DNA from: Pararhodonellum marinum
Lineage (GTDB): Bacteria; Bacteroidota; Bacteroidia; Cytophagales; Cyclobacteriaceae
Direction: 5' to 3'
Length of the DNA stretch: 64,000 nucleotides
NCBI RefSeq assembly: GCF_015354735.1
Contig: NZ_JACEFJ010000001.1
Coordinates: forward strand, 620,001-684,000
In this document: positions 1 to 8,528 of the stretch, in pieces
Position numbering within the stretch: position 1 is the first letter of the stretch
How the letters are laid out: every line of letters starts with the position of its first letter
Translations under genes and position numbers: made by a program
The notes under the pieces: generated by a model
Told to the model about the DNA's origin: nothing
The model's database searches: none
The model's input: the letters and a program-made list of their open reading frames with translations, nothing else

Positions 1-73
1 ATGATTGTATAAGCGAGGTTGGTTGGCGAATCCAAGTACTTTTGTTGCTTTGGAAATGCACTTGAAATCCCAC

Positions 74-592
74 TCATCCGGCTGTACATAAAGTCAAAAA
101 TGTACCTAAATCCATGCCATCGTGGTGGTAATGCAAGGTCATACACATACCTAATGTCAATAAAAATAGCAATTTATCTGTAAATGCCTCTTTTTGATGC
201 AGGATAAGGTCTTTCTTAATGCTTCCGTTTTTTTCTGTAATAAGACTATAGGTAAGCAAGTCTTCGCCGTACCGGAGATCTTTGATGCTGACCATAAAAT
301 TTGGATTTTGGTGAAAGCGGCATTCAAATTTAGCCCCGTCCCTGAATTGAATTCTACCTTTACTGTCCCAGAAGCCAAATTTCATATTAAGGATATGCTG
401 CCCATAATCATTGGTGATCAGCCATTTGTTTTGCCAAAATCCCTGTGGCTTAATTCTAAATTTCCGTCCTTCCATGGTAAAGGGTCTGAATCCATTACTT
501 GGAGTGCCCAATGAAATCAAATGGTCTTCCCCATAGGTCAGGTGCCATTGATCTTTTTCTTTTATCCAACTGATAGTGCTGTCCAGTTTCAT
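74..592 (-). CDS. Hypothetical protein, 172 aa
   Basis: I do not recognise this protein. It has no signal peptide or clear membrane segment. It is rich in Trp, Phe, Gly and charged residues in short alternating stretches (for example GFWQNKWLI and FGFWDSKGRIQF), which suggests a soluble all-beta fold. The last ~25 residues are rich in Leu, Met and His and look less like a folded domain. A LURP-one/tubby-like beta barrel is possible, but this is only a guess from the pattern. It reads leftward. The 402 bp to its right, before the next gene, hold its promoter side. Confidence 0.6.
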   Translation of the reverse strand: MKLDSTISWIKEKDQWHLTYGEDHLISLGTPSNGFRPFTMEGRKFRIKPQGFWQNKWLITNDYGQHILNMKFGFWDSKGRIQFRDGAKFECRFHQNPNFMVSIKDLRYGEDLLTYSLITEKNGSIKKDLILHQKEAFTDKLLFLLTLGMCMTLHYHHDGMDLGTFLTLCTAG

Positions 593-994
593 TTTGGGAT
601 TTATTTTACTGAATAGGACAAAGGTGTCCTAAAAAACTTTCAGTTGCGATGACAAATACAGGATTGCAGGATTTGTAGGATGGATGAAATTATAAGATTT
701 TTATTATTTGGCCGAAGGTATTAAAAATCAGGTTTTTCATTTTCAACCCTTAAAACCACCCAAGCCTTACCAATTAATCGTATTCAATTTAATATTGAAA
801 AATTGTTTTGATCTATTGATTTTTATCCGATTTGGGAATAGATTTATTTTTATTTTTTTTCATTTTAGAGAAAAAATTTTACATCCTAAAGAACTCAATA
901 TTAATGTGAATTTGTCTATTTAAATATTTTAAAATCAATTTATTGTATGGTAGATTTTAGAATTTACTTCAAAGATAGGTTCGAATTTTAAAAG
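593..994. other. Intergenic stretch, very AT-rich
   Basis: This 402-bp region lies between two divergently read genes, so it should carry both promoters. It is very AT-rich with long T and A runs. A 71-codon open frame at 708-923 starts only at TTG and has a low-complexity Phe/Ile/Leu composition, so I do not call it. I see no RNA gene or convincing hairpin. Confidence 0.5.
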
Positions 995-1771
995 TTGAAC
1001 GATATGGGTAAAGTTGATTTTAAACCATTAGGCTTAGCGGGCTCAATATTATTTTTCGGATTATCAGCATTACTTTTTAGGATTTGTATTTATAATCTAA
1101 TGCCGGAGTTAATAAATTCTGGCGTACATCCATTTTGGTCATTTATAATTAGTTATAGTATTCCATTAACAATTTTAATGGTTGCAACTTTTCTTGCCTT
1201 ATCCCGGGAGGGAAATCTCAGGCATTGGAAACACAGGCTTCGTTTAAAAAGACTTTCAGGTAAAGAAATCTTTTGGTGCTTTGTTTTATTTTTGATTGGA
1301 TTTTTGATTACAGGTATATTGATACCGACATCCACTTATATTGCCTCCTTTCCGTTGTTTTCCCCTCCTGATTTTTTTCCTGACATCCTCAATCCCAAAA
1401 AGGCCTTGCCAGTCGATGGCCTCAGGAACTTTATGGGAATTCCCTTAAAGGGCACCTATTGGATCATCCCGGTTTATTTCATTTTCCTGACTTTCTTTAA
1501 TATTTTGGGAGAAGAGCTATGGTTTAGGGGATATATATTACCCAGGCAAGAACTGACCTGGGGAAAGGTAACATGGGTCTATCACGGCATATTTTGGTGC
1601 TTATTTCATACCCCCATATATCCATGGACCATCATTTATCTGTTGCCAACTACATTAACTGTAAGCTTTGTGTCACAAAAATTCCAAAATACCTGGGCTG
1701 GTTTTATTGTCCATTATCTGGGCAATGGGATATTGGCTTTATTACCTATCATTCAAGGGGTATTGAAATAA
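995..1771 (+). CDS. CPBP family intramembrane metalloprotease
   Basis: This is a polytopic membrane protein of the CPBP (CAAX prenyl protease/bacteriocin-processing, Abi) family. All three family motifs are visible: the glutamate pair and arginine of EELWFR at residues 173-178, a His-rich helix with H197 and H205 (HGIFWCLFH), and H240/N244 in HYLGNG. Several hydrophobic helices precede them. The family cleaves within membranes, and bacterial members are linked to peptide processing or self-immunity; the substrate here is unknown. The longest frame begins at TTG (995). An ATG three codons downstream (1004) is an equally good start. Confidence 0.88.
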   Translation: MNDMGKVDFKPLGLAGSILFFGLSALLFRICIYNLMPELINSGVHPFWSFIISYSIPLTILMVATFLALSREGNLRHWKHRLRLKRLSGKEIFWCFVLFLIGFLITGILIPTSTYIASFPLFSPPDFFPDILNPKKALPVDGLRNFMGIPLKGTYWIIPVYFIFLTFFNILGEELWFRGYILPRQELTWGKVTWVYHGIFWCLFHTPIYPWTIIYLLPTTLTVSFVSQKFQNTWAGFIVHYLGNGILALLPIIQGVLK

Positions 1772-1888
1772 ATCCTAGAGTAAAATAGATTCCAAAAAGG
1801 ATTTGAATCTACGGAACAAAAAGTATTCTGCCTTTTGTAACTTTGATGGAAGAGTAAATGCTTTGATTAACCGAAATCATTGAATTAA

Positions 1889-2452
1889 ATGTATGTAAAA
1901 GACAAGACTTTCGAAAGGGTATCCTTTGGAAAGGAAAAAGTGACTGGGGAGTTTGAAAACTGCAGGTTTCTGCACTGTGACTTTTCCGAAAGTGATCTCT
2001 CAGCATGCATCTTTACATCCTGCGGGTTTTTGGCCTGCAACATGAGTCTGGCCAAATTAAGGGATGCTTCTTTCCAAGAGGTGGAGTTTAGGGAATGCAA
2101 AATGTTGGGCTGGCGATTTGATACCTGCAATCCATTTGGGTTGGTTTTTTCATTCCACACTTGTGTCCTGGACCATGCTTCATTTTTCAATACCAAAATC
2201 CAACACACTGTCTTTTATCAAACCCAGCTAAAGGAAGTGGATTTTTCTCAAAGTGATTTGACAGGAGCGAGTTTTGATGGTAGCAATCTGTTGATGGCCA
2301 ACTTTGAGAGGACCATACTTGAAAAAGCCGATTTCCGAAATGCCCAAAACTTTGAAATAGATCCGGAAACCAATCGGATCAGGAAAGCCAAATTTTCGCT
2401 CTCAGGATTGCCTGGGCTTTTAAAGAAACATCAACTCCATATAGAACCCTAA
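1889..2452 (+). CDS. Pentapeptide repeat protein, McbG/Qnr-like
   Basis: The 187-residue protein consists almost entirely of pentapeptide repeats (central Phe or Leu every five residues, as in CRFLHCDFSESDL and ADFRNA), which form a right-handed quadrilateral beta helix. The repeats stop near residue 155. A capping segment follows that contains DPETNRI and ends in a short hydrophobic tail, an arrangement I recall from McbG, the microcin B17 immunity protein of similar length. Members of this group (McbG, Qnr, MfpA) mimic DNA and protect gyrase, but most chromosomal homologues are untested. Only 10 bp separate its stop from an acetyltransferase gene, so the two are probably co-transcribed. Fold is confident; gyrase protection is inference. 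Confidence 0.85.
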   Translation: MYVKDKTFERVSFGKEKVTGEFENCRFLHCDFSESDLSACIFTSCGFLACNMSLAKLRDASFQEVEFRECKMLGWRFDTCNPFGLVFSFHTCVLDHASFFNTKIQHTVFYQTQLKEVDFSQSDLTGASFDGSNLLMANFERTILEKADFRNAQNFEIDPETNRIRKAKFSLSGLPGLLKKHQLHIEP

Positions 2453-2462
2453 GGCCTCACCC

Positions 2463-2945
2463 ATGAAAGATGCAACGATACTGATCAAAAGACTAAAACC
2501 TACAGATATTGGGTATTTTGTGGAGCTTATCCATCTTTTTGAATCTGTTTTCGAATTGCCTCAGGCGCCTCTTCCTTCTGAGAGGCACCTTAATTCACTT
2601 TTGCGTTCAGATAAGTTCATCGTATACGTTGCCATCCATCAAAAAGCCGTAGTGGGAGGTTTGACAGCATACGTTCTGGACCAGTATCATTCAGAAAGAC
2701 CTTTGGCTTATTTGTATGATTTGGCGGTGGCTAAGCACCTTCAAAGACATGGAATTGGCAAAAGGTTGATTGAAGGATTGAATGCTTACTGCCAGGAAAA
2801 TGATTTTGAAGAGGTGTTTGTCCAGGCCGATAGGGAAGAGGCGCATGCGGTGCAGTTTTACAGAAATACCCCACATCAGGGTGAAGAGGATGTACAGCAT
2901 TTTTATTATCGTCTGGATACTTGGCAGAAAAGTGAGTCAAGTTAG
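2463..2945 (+). CDS. GNAT acetyltransferase, AAC(3)-I-like
   Basis: This 160-residue GNAT N-acetyltransferase has the acetyl-CoA pyrophosphate loop QRHGIG at residues 94-99. Several blocks resemble aminoglycoside 3-N-acetyltransferase type I as I remember it: LLRSDKFI at 46-53, the AVVGGLTAYVL strand at 62-72, YLYDLAV at 83-89 and VQAD at 120-123. The length also fits that family. The expected reaction is acetyl-CoA-dependent acetylation of an amine, possibly the 3-amino group of gentamicin-type aminoglycosides. Environmental homologues often do not give clinical resistance. It lies 10 bp behind the pentapeptide gene and ends before a non-coding gap. Confidence 0.82.
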   Translation: MKDATILIKRLKPTDIGYFVELIHLFESVFELPQAPLPSERHLNSLLRSDKFIVYVAIHQKAVVGGLTAYVLDQYHSERPLAYLYDLAVAKHLQRHGIGKRLIEGLNAYCQENDFEEVFVQADREEAHAVQFYRNTPHQGEEDVQHFYYRLDTWQKSESS

Positions 2946-3049
2946 CCAAGCCGATGTTAGATCATTCCATCCCATTTACTTGACAGTTGATCCCTTTTTT
3001 TTGACTGCATAGCGATATAGTCCTAATATCGTGTGAAATAAGGTTTTGA

Positions 3050-3283
3050 ATGAACGATTCTTTCGCCATGGGAAAAATTGAAAATAAAATAGCTGGTCAT
3101 AGAGGATATTATTTTATGATCTTTCTGGCAATATTGTATAACTTTTGGTTGATGGGAAAAGAAAACCAAACCGGCAATGAAGAGGTACCTCAAATGGAAA
3201 ATAATTTGGAATACTCATCAGTTGGGCCTATTTCAAATTTAAATGATTGGCTAATTCAATTTCCTCCAAAAAACAATTCATAA
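3050..3283 (+). CDS. Small hypothetical protein with one membrane segment
   Basis: A 77-codon frame begins with ATG (a second ATG lies six codons in, at 3068). It has one hydrophobic stretch near residues 20-36 (YYFMIFLAILYNFWL) and a polar C-terminal tail. I recognise no domain. The composition is plausible for a small inner-membrane protein, but there is no further support from context, so it could be chance. Confidence 0.3.
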   Translation: MNDSFAMGKIENKIAGHRGYYFMIFLAILYNFWLMGKENQTGNEEVPQMENNLEYSSVGPISNLNDWLIQFPPKNNS

Positions 3284-3403
3284 AAAAGTCACTTTTTTAA
3301 AAATCCTCAAAACCTAATCTTTTTTAAACAAACTTAAATGACCTTATATTCCTTACAAGGTTCATGATTTTTAATTTTCAGAAAAAAAGTTTACAAAATT
3401 TTA

Positions 3404-3640
3404 CTATCTCCTTTTCAACGACCTTAAATAAAGCTCCTCTACTTTTGTTCTGGCCCAATCTGTTTTTCGTAGGAATTTCAAACTTGAATTGATGGATGGG
3501 TCATGCGTGAAGCACCGGATGTTGATTTTTTCACCCAAGTATTCCCATCCGTATTTTTCCACCAAATATTCTAAAATATCCGCTAATTTCACCCCATGAA
3601 GTGGATTGTTGGGTTGAGTTGAAGGATTTTCATTTTCCAT
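3404..3640 (-). CDS. VF530-type small DNA-binding protein (DUF2132)
   Basis: The 78-residue protein has a disordered N-terminus of about 10 residues, then the compact VF530/DUF2132 domain. The hallmark blocks are [12 protein letters not shown], a [13 protein letters not shown] segment and [19 protein letters not shown] near the C-terminus. The family is a small helical DNA-binding fold known from structural genomics (Vibrio VF530); its cellular role is not established. It reads leftward as a single gene. The 150 bp to its right serve as shared upstream region with the methyltransferase gene at 3792. Confidence 0.88.
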   Translation of the reverse strand: MENENPSTQPNNPLHGVKLADILEYLVEKYGWEYLGEKINIRCFTHDPSINSSLKFLRKTDWARTKVEELYLRSLKRR

Positions 3641-3791
3641 AGGTTATCAAAAGTAATAAAAATAAAGCCATCAATTCTCACTCATCAACAATTCAATTGT
3701 ATTTCGGAATTGGCATTCAGCTTTTTTACACGTTCTAAACTAAAAGTGGTGTTTTTCTTAAATTGAAATGGTTTGTATAACTTGAGAGGAT

Positions 3792-4394
3792 ATGGGAATT
3801 GGATTTATGAGGCTGAAAGTTAAGGTGAACAAAAAAGTAATCTTCTGGCTTTTTGTGGGGTTAGTAGTTTTGCCAATGACCTGTGGTTTATGTCAGGACA
3901 AGGGTTCCGATTTTTCGGACTTAGTACCTTATGTGACCACACCTCCCGCGGTAATCCAGGAAATCCTCCAATTGGCTGAGGTCACGTCTGAGGATGTATT
4001 GTATGATTTGGGTTCAGGGGATGGCCGGATACCCATCGCAGCGGCCAGGCAATTTGGGATCAGGGCACTCGGGGTAGAAATAGATGCAGAATTGGTCAAT
4101 GAGGCCAATGAAAATGCACAAATAGCCGGAGTATCCGATCTGGTGACCTTTGTTCAGGGGGATCTTTTTGCCATGGATTTGAGCGAAGCCACCGTTTTGG
4201 TGCTCTACCTTTTTCCGGATATCAACCTCAAGCTCAGACCCAGAATTTTGCAACTGGAGCCCGGAACGCGCGTGATTTCACACCGGTTTGACATGGGGGA
4301 TTGGGAGCCTGAGGAAACCAGAAAGATAGTCATGGAGGATGGGGCAGAGCATGTCATCTTCCTATGGCGGGTAACAGGTGAGGAAGACTTTTGA
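3792..4394 (+). CDS. Class I SAM-dependent methyltransferase with N-terminal hydrophobic leader
   Basis: The catalytic domain carries SAM-binding motif I (YDLGSGDGR, around residues 74-82) followed by an acidic strand end (GVEIDAE) and a FVQGDLF motif. The order of LVPYVTTPP, NLKLRP and SHRFDMGDW resembles a family of ~200-residue methyltransferases that often carry an N-terminal leader. Here residues ~10-34 are a basic then strongly hydrophobic stretch ending near CGLCQ, which reads as a signal peptide or membrane anchor. ATG at 3792 or at 3807 could be used; the second gives a more typical leader. The substrate is unknown. It converges with the next gene. Confidence 0.8.
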   Translation: MGIGFMRLKVKVNKKVIFWLFVGLVVLPMTCGLCQDKGSDFSDLVPYVTTPPAVIQEILQLAEVTSEDVLYDLGSGDGRIPIAAARQFGIRALGVEIDAELVNEANENAQIAGVSDLVTFVQGDLFAMDLSEATVLVLYLFPDINLKLRPRILQLEPGTRVISHRFDMGDWEPEETRKIVMEDGAEHVIFLWRVTGEEDF

Positions 4395-4421
4395 AGTGAA
4401 ATGATACATTTTGTTTCATGA

Positions 4422-5045
4422 TCAATAGGAAAGACCAACTGCCTGCTTAAGGTATTTTGCTTCATTTATTTCATGAAGGATAAAATAGGCAAGGTCAGCT
4501 CTTGATATTTTGAGTTTCAAATCAGTGGCCTCAGGTGAAAAGTTTTCCCGATAGGATTTGGTCAGCGGCCCATCTGTGAATGCTCCAGGCCTGACAATCG
4601 TCCAGTCCAGGCCACTTTCCATCACATGTTTTTCCTGAAGTTGGTGGTCTTCAAAAGCAGCTTTTAAAAACCATCCAAACATCACCTTTTTCCAGAAGAA
4701 ATTCAGATTCTGCCAACTTTCCCCACAACCCAGTGTGGTTTGACAGATCAGTCGGTTTACACCGGCATCTTCCATGCTCTTGACAATCTGTGCGGTTCCA
4801 TAAGCCCTTACTGTTCCTTTTCGCCCGTCTCCCAAGCTTATCAAAACCGCATTTTGCCCATCCATTACTTTTCTTATGGACTGTGGATCAAGCACATCGC
4901 CCTTAACCTTTTGTAGGGAAGGGTGTTGAAATGCCAACTTTTCCGGGTGTCGCATAAATGCTGTGACGAAATGCCCCTTTTCCAGCCCTTGGCTGACCAG
5001 GTGTTTTCCAACCGTGCCATTGGCTCCAAATACCAAAACTCTCAT
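4422..5045 (-). CDS. NAD(P)-binding SDR/NmrA-like protein
   Basis: This is an atypical short-chain dehydrogenase with a Rossmann fold. The dinucleotide motif GANGTVG begins at residue 7, followed by the arginine loop (MRHPEKL) that suggests NADP(H), a GDVLD acidic turn and a WTIVRPGAFTDG block typical of NmrA/BLVRB-like proteins. I start it at the ATG at 5045, because the longer frame (from 5114) only adds a non-homologous basic stretch. It lies 87 bp downstream of an AraC-type regulator read in the same direction, so the regulator probably controls it. The substrate is unknown; such proteins reduce small carbonyl or flavin compounds or act as redox sensors. Confidence 0.83.
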   Translation of the reverse strand: MRVLVFGANGTVGKHLVSQGLEKGHFVTAFMRHPEKLAFQHPSLQKVKGDVLDPQSIRKVMDGQNAVLISLGDGRKGTVRAYGTAQIVKSMEDAGVNRLICQTTLGCGESWQNLNFFWKKVMFGWFLKAAFEDHQLQEKHVMESGLDWTIVRPGAFTDGPLTKSYRENFSPEATDLKLKISRADLAYFILHEINEAKYLKQAVGLSY

Positions 5046-5132
5046 GATTGATCGATTTTTGTTTCCTCCAAATCTCGAACAAAACTTTACCACAGACTTG
5101 TAAAAAACCGTCAAAAAATCTGAGGAAAAGGG

Positions 5133-5900
5133 TCATGATATCTGGTCCAGGAATTCTTTGGGGCTTTTTCCGGCAAAGCGGCGAAATGTTTTGATGAAAT
5201 GGGAATGATCGCTAAAACCGTTGTCAAAAGCCACATCGGTTAATTTTTGAAAGCGCTCTTCTGAAAGTTGCAGCAAAGAGGCATTGAACTGTATGATCTT
5301 GGCGAACTGTTTGGGGCTGATGCCTATGTGACTTTTGAACTGTCTTTCGAAAGTCCGTTCGGAAAAGGGAAGTCTTTGACTCAATTGATGCATGCCCATC
5401 TGTCCGCGACTTTTCCAGATCAGCTGAAGGGCCAGCTGTATACTTTCGGCAGGACCGGAGGCTGTGTTCCTAAGTTTTTGTTCAAGTAGGGTTTCCAAAT
5501 GCTGGATTTGATCCGGTGTGGATTTTAGTTTTTTAAGTACATCCAGGGTACCGGGTTCAAAAACCCCGGCAAGGTCATGGCAATCCTCATTAAGTGTGGC
5601 TGGATCGATGGAAAGCAGCAATTTGGAAGTCAAAGGATAAAGTTGAAGAATGATGAGCTTATAGGAGCCTTTGATCTGCAAAGTAATGGGAGAAATGGTC
5701 TGTCCATAAAGCATTAATTCAGAAAGCCTTTTGCCGCTGAGGTACACACCCTGAGCAGCTTCATAATACAAAATGCCAGGAAATCCATCTGCAAAGAAGG
5801 GTAACTCCACCTGTATTTCTTCATCATGGGTTTCAATCACCATAATTTTGTGAACCAAGGACTCGAGGTGCAGATTTTTGGGATTGTAGGCAGTAATCAT
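5133..5900 (-). CDS. AraC family transcriptional regulator
   Basis: The 255-residue protein has a variable sensory N-terminal half (about 1-150) of the type found in many Bacteroidota AraC regulators (DUF6597-like). The C-terminal double helix-turn-helix is at about 155-250. The first HTH is visible in MHQLSQRLPFSERTFERQF and the second in LTDVAFDNGFSDHSHFIKTF, ending in the usual KSPKEF motif. It is predicted to activate the downstream NAD(P)-binding gene at 4422-5045. The ligand cannot be inferred. Confidence 0.9.
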   Translation of the reverse strand: MITAYNPKNLHLESLVHKIMVIETHDEEIQVELPFFADGFPGILYYEAAQGVYLSGKRLSELMLYGQTISPITLQIKGSYKLIILQLYPLTSKLLLSIDPATLNEDCHDLAGVFEPGTLDVLKKLKSTPDQIQHLETLLEQKLRNTASGPAESIQLALQLIWKSRGQMGMHQLSQRLPFSERTFERQFKSHIGISPKQFAKIIQFNASLLQLSEERFQKLTDVAFDNGFSDHSHFIKTFRRFAGKSPKEFLDQIS

Positions 5901-6120
5901 GCTATAAATTTACCCGAGCCAGACCAAAAGGTCAACCCAACTCTAAATTGATTTTATTTACAGGATAAAGTTTTCTGTACATACTTTAGAATTTTTTTGA
6001 TTGGACTTCCCAGAGTGGGAGTGGGGTGATTTTCAATATTTAATCAATTTCCAGCCCAATAGATTTGACTTATATCCATAGAAGATTCACTTGAAAAAAG
6101 TATATTGAGATAGATAATTC

Positions 6121-6483
6121 ATGTATTTAAATATCAATCTTATGTACCAAAAATGTAATGTTGTCGTCTTCTTGTTTTGCCTGATTCTATTCACATCCTG
6201 TCAGAAAAATACGAGCCAAGCCAATGGAGAGGTTTCAAAATGGACAGGTGTTCTGGAAAAAACCGGCATGACTACCTACCAATACGGAACCCATACCCTT
6301 ACAGGAAATGCCTCAACAACTGGCAATCAGACTGAGAACATCCTCTATGCATTGAGGAGCGCTACTGTGGATCTGGATCAGTATGTTGGAAAAAAAGTAA
6401 CGGTGAGTGGCGATGAAATCGAGGGGTATCCTGTAGATATGAGACCAGTGTTTATCGAAGTAACAGCCTTAGAGGTGGAATAG
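6121..6483 (+). CDS. Small lipoprotein, OB-fold-like
   Basis: The 120-residue precursor has a hydrophobic leader ending in a lipobox (LFTSC, Cys about residue 27), so it should be lipid-anchored after signal peptidase II cleavage. A second ATG at 6142 gives a shorter, more typical leader. The mature part is ~90 residues of alternating strands (VDLQYVGKKVTVSG-type pattern, with VGKKVTVSG near the middle) that resembles small OB-fold or DUF5818-like proteins. The function is unknown. The downstream monooxygenase starts within 85 bp on the same strand, so the two may be co-transcribed. Confidence 0.72.
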   Translation: MYLNINLMYQKCNVVVFLFCLILFTSCQKNTSQANGEVSKWTGVLEKTGMTTYQYGTHTLTGNASTTGNQTENILYALRSATVDLDQYVGKKVTVSGDEIEGYPVDMRPVFIEVTALEVE

Positions 6484-6567
6484 GTTAGTCTGGTTTTGGA
6501 CAAAAAACTGGCAGGGAAGGCCATGCTGTCTAAATTTTTGAACATTGGTCAAAAAAACGAGGATAAT

Positions 6568-7701
6568 ATGGAAAACACTAAAGTATGTATCATTGGGGCT
6601 AGTTTTTCCGGCTTGGCTGCCGCCGCTTGTTTGCAGAAAGAAAATATACCCTATCTGCTGATCGAAAAATCCTCCCGGATAGCGGATTCATGGCACCGCC
6701 ACTATGAAAGGTTGCACCTGCATACCCATAAAAGGCTATCTGCCCTCCCTTTCAAAAGCATGCCTGCTGATTATCCCAAATATCCATCCAGACTTCAAGT
6801 CATTGAATACCTGGAATCCTATCGAAAGGAGTTTGGTATCAAGGTTCAATTGGAAAAAGAAGCAAAAAAAATTTTCAGGGATAAAGGAGCTTGGTTCATC
6901 GAAACTACCAAGGGTAAAATCAAGTCCGATTATTTAATCATGGCCACAGGAGCTTATGGCAAGCCTCGGGAAGTTAATATCAAAGGGATGGATACTTTCC
7001 AAGGAGACATCCTGCACAGTAGCGAATACAAAACAGGTAAGCGATATGCCGGAAAAAAAGTACTGGTGATTGGTTTTGGCAATTCGGCCTGTGAAATTGC
7101 CATAGATTTGCATGAACAAGGTGCCCAACCTGCCATGTCAGTGAGATCTCCGGTCAATGTTGTACCCAGGGAGGTTTTTGGGATTGATGTGACCCAACTT
7201 TCCATATTGAACAGGAAACTGCCCCCAAAGTTGGTTGATCAGATGAATGGTCCTTTGATCAAGCTTTTGGTGGGGGATCTCAACAAGATTGGTTTGAAAA
7301 CACCTTCTTATGGACCAGCGGAACAAATCATCACAACAGGGAAAATACCGGTCTTGGACATCGGCACGATAAAATTGATCCGAAAAGGTCATGTTTCCAT
7401 ATTTCCGGGTGTAAAGGAAATCGAAGGAAACACAGTACATTTTGAAGATGGAAGGTCAGAAGAATTCGGTGCGATCATAGCCGGAATTGGATTTCACAAA
7501 AAGTCTGTAGAAATTTTAGATATTGCCGAAAGCCGTTTTGAAGACCTTAAATTCAGCATCAGGAAACAAAAGCAATTTGGCAGGGACGGTTTGTATTTTT
7601 GTGGATTTTGGGTAAGTCCCACCGGTCAGATCCGGGAAATCAAGCATGACGCCTTGTACATCTCAGAAGATATTGCAAAAAAAATCCGATTTCAAACCTG
7701 A
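6568..7701 (+). CDS. Flavin-containing monooxygenase (NAD(P)/FAD-dependent)
   Basis: This 377-residue FAD/NADP oxidoreductase has two Rossmann motifs: an FAD site near the N-terminus (IIGASFSGLAAA) and an NADP site in the middle (VIGFGNSACEIA). Between them is the FMO/Baeyer-Villiger-like motif FQGDILHSSEYK. Near the C-terminus is the CGFWVSPTGQI block typical of plant YUCCA-like and bacterial single-component FMOs. I choose ATG 6568, preceded by an AG-rich site (GAGGA), over the longer frame starting at TTG 6496, because the FAD motif should lie close to the N-terminus. The reaction is oxygenation of a soft nucleophile or carbonyl; the substrate is unknown. Confidence 0.88.
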   Translation: MENTKVCIIGASFSGLAAAACLQKENIPYLLIEKSSRIADSWHRHYERLHLHTHKRLSALPFKSMPADYPKYPSRLQVIEYLESYRKEFGIKVQLEKEAKKIFRDKGAWFIETTKGKIKSDYLIMATGAYGKPREVNIKGMDTFQGDILHSSEYKTGKRYAGKKVLVIGFGNSACEIAIDLHEQGAQPAMSVRSPVNVVPREVFGIDVTQLSILNRKLPPKLVDQMNGPLIKLLVGDLNKIGLKTPSYGPAEQIITTGKIPVLDIGTIKLIRKGHVSIFPGVKEIEGNTVHFEDGRSEEFGAIIAGIGFHKKSVEILDIAESRFEDLKFSIRKQKQFGRDGLYFCGFWVSPTGQIREIKHDALYISEDIAKKIRFQT

Positions 7702-7924
7702 TGTTAAAAGCAGGGTCGTAAGCTTGTTGAATCCAAATAGAACGGTGCCATAAGATTCTCGAATATAATTTGAACCCAGGTCAATTTTAATCAGGGGTTC
7801 ATTTTCGAACACCTACTGTTCAATTATATCCCTCTTTTGCTTTTTCATTTTATTTAATTGATTCATTATCAAATACTTCTAACATGGTATCAAAGTTGAT
7901 ATTATTTTTGAAATATTTGTGCTT

Positions 7925-8116
7925 ATGGTAGGTTTCTTACTTTGGTTTATCTTGTTGGTGTTGTGCTGGCCAATAGCCATTCTGGCCATTGTGCTTTATC
8001 CAATCATTTGGTTATTGGTATTGCCTTTTAGGTTATTGGGTTTCGCCATAGATCTATCATTTACCTTCATCCGGAATTTATTGCTGTTTCCATTTACGAT
8101 GCTCTCCAGACGTTAA
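7925..8116 (+). CDS. Small hydrophobic membrane protein
   Basis: This is a 63-residue protein made almost wholly of hydrophobic residues, with two or three short membrane segments and a basic C-terminus (MLSRR). The frame can also be opened two codons earlier at GTG (7919). There is no recognised domain. Its stop overlaps the stop of the convergent gene at 8113 by a few bases, which is common for real compact gene ends. It may be a membrane-embedded microprotein. Confidence 0.5.
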   Translation: MVGFLLWFILLVLCWPIAILAIVLYPIIWLLVLPFRLLGFAIDLSFTFIRNLLLFPFTMLSRR

Positions 8117-8382
8117 TTTTTATTTAAAATCAGCATCATTAAAATGATTACACCGATCAAAAGGTGCCCAATCAACCAAACTTTTTGCCACAAGGGCCGA
8201 TCCTGCCATTTTACGGAAGGATCGAATGGATCAAAAGCCAAAGCCAGCATAAAAGTGACAAAGGCCTGACTTGTTTCCTTTAGCCAAAAATAATTGATTA
8301 ATGATACCAAAATCATCAAAGCATACACCAAGCGATTCAGCCAGGTAGGATTGTTACCGGTCATTGTTTTAGCAGGTTCCAT
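8113..8382 (-). CDS. Small integral membrane protein, 89 aa
   Basis: Two hydrophobic segments (about residues 20-37 and 70-86 from the chosen start) flank a soluble loop containing DPFDPSVKWQDRPLWQK. The pattern is typical of conserved two-helix membrane proteins of Bacteroidota, but I cannot name the family. ATG at 8382 is preferred over the upstream ATG at 8412, which would add a basic low-complexity stretch. It is followed on the left by a convergent small membrane gene. Confidence 0.62.
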   Translation of the reverse strand: MEPAKTMTGNNPTWLNRLVYALMILVSLINYFWLKETSQAFVTFMLALAFDPFDPSVKWQDRPLWQKVWLIGHLLIGVIILMMLILNKN

Positions 8383-8528
8383 CTTTTTTTTAAAAATTAA
8401 GCTAAAAATCAATTGTACTCAACATGGGGCTACAGCAATGCAGGATAAAAGGGATAAGTAAAAAAAGCCTATTCTTGATCGGTTAAACCAAAACAGCGAT
8501 TAGTCACCTCGGAATTTTGGTCCTTATT

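Noticed and set aside
708-923. 71-codon frame in the 593-994 gap
   Set aside because: TTG start, low-complexity Phe/Leu composition and no homologous pattern; most likely chance in AT-rich DNA.
1786-1811. Hairpin TAGATTC/GAATCTA behind the CPBP gene as a terminator
   Set aside because: Only seven base pairs and no T-run follows.
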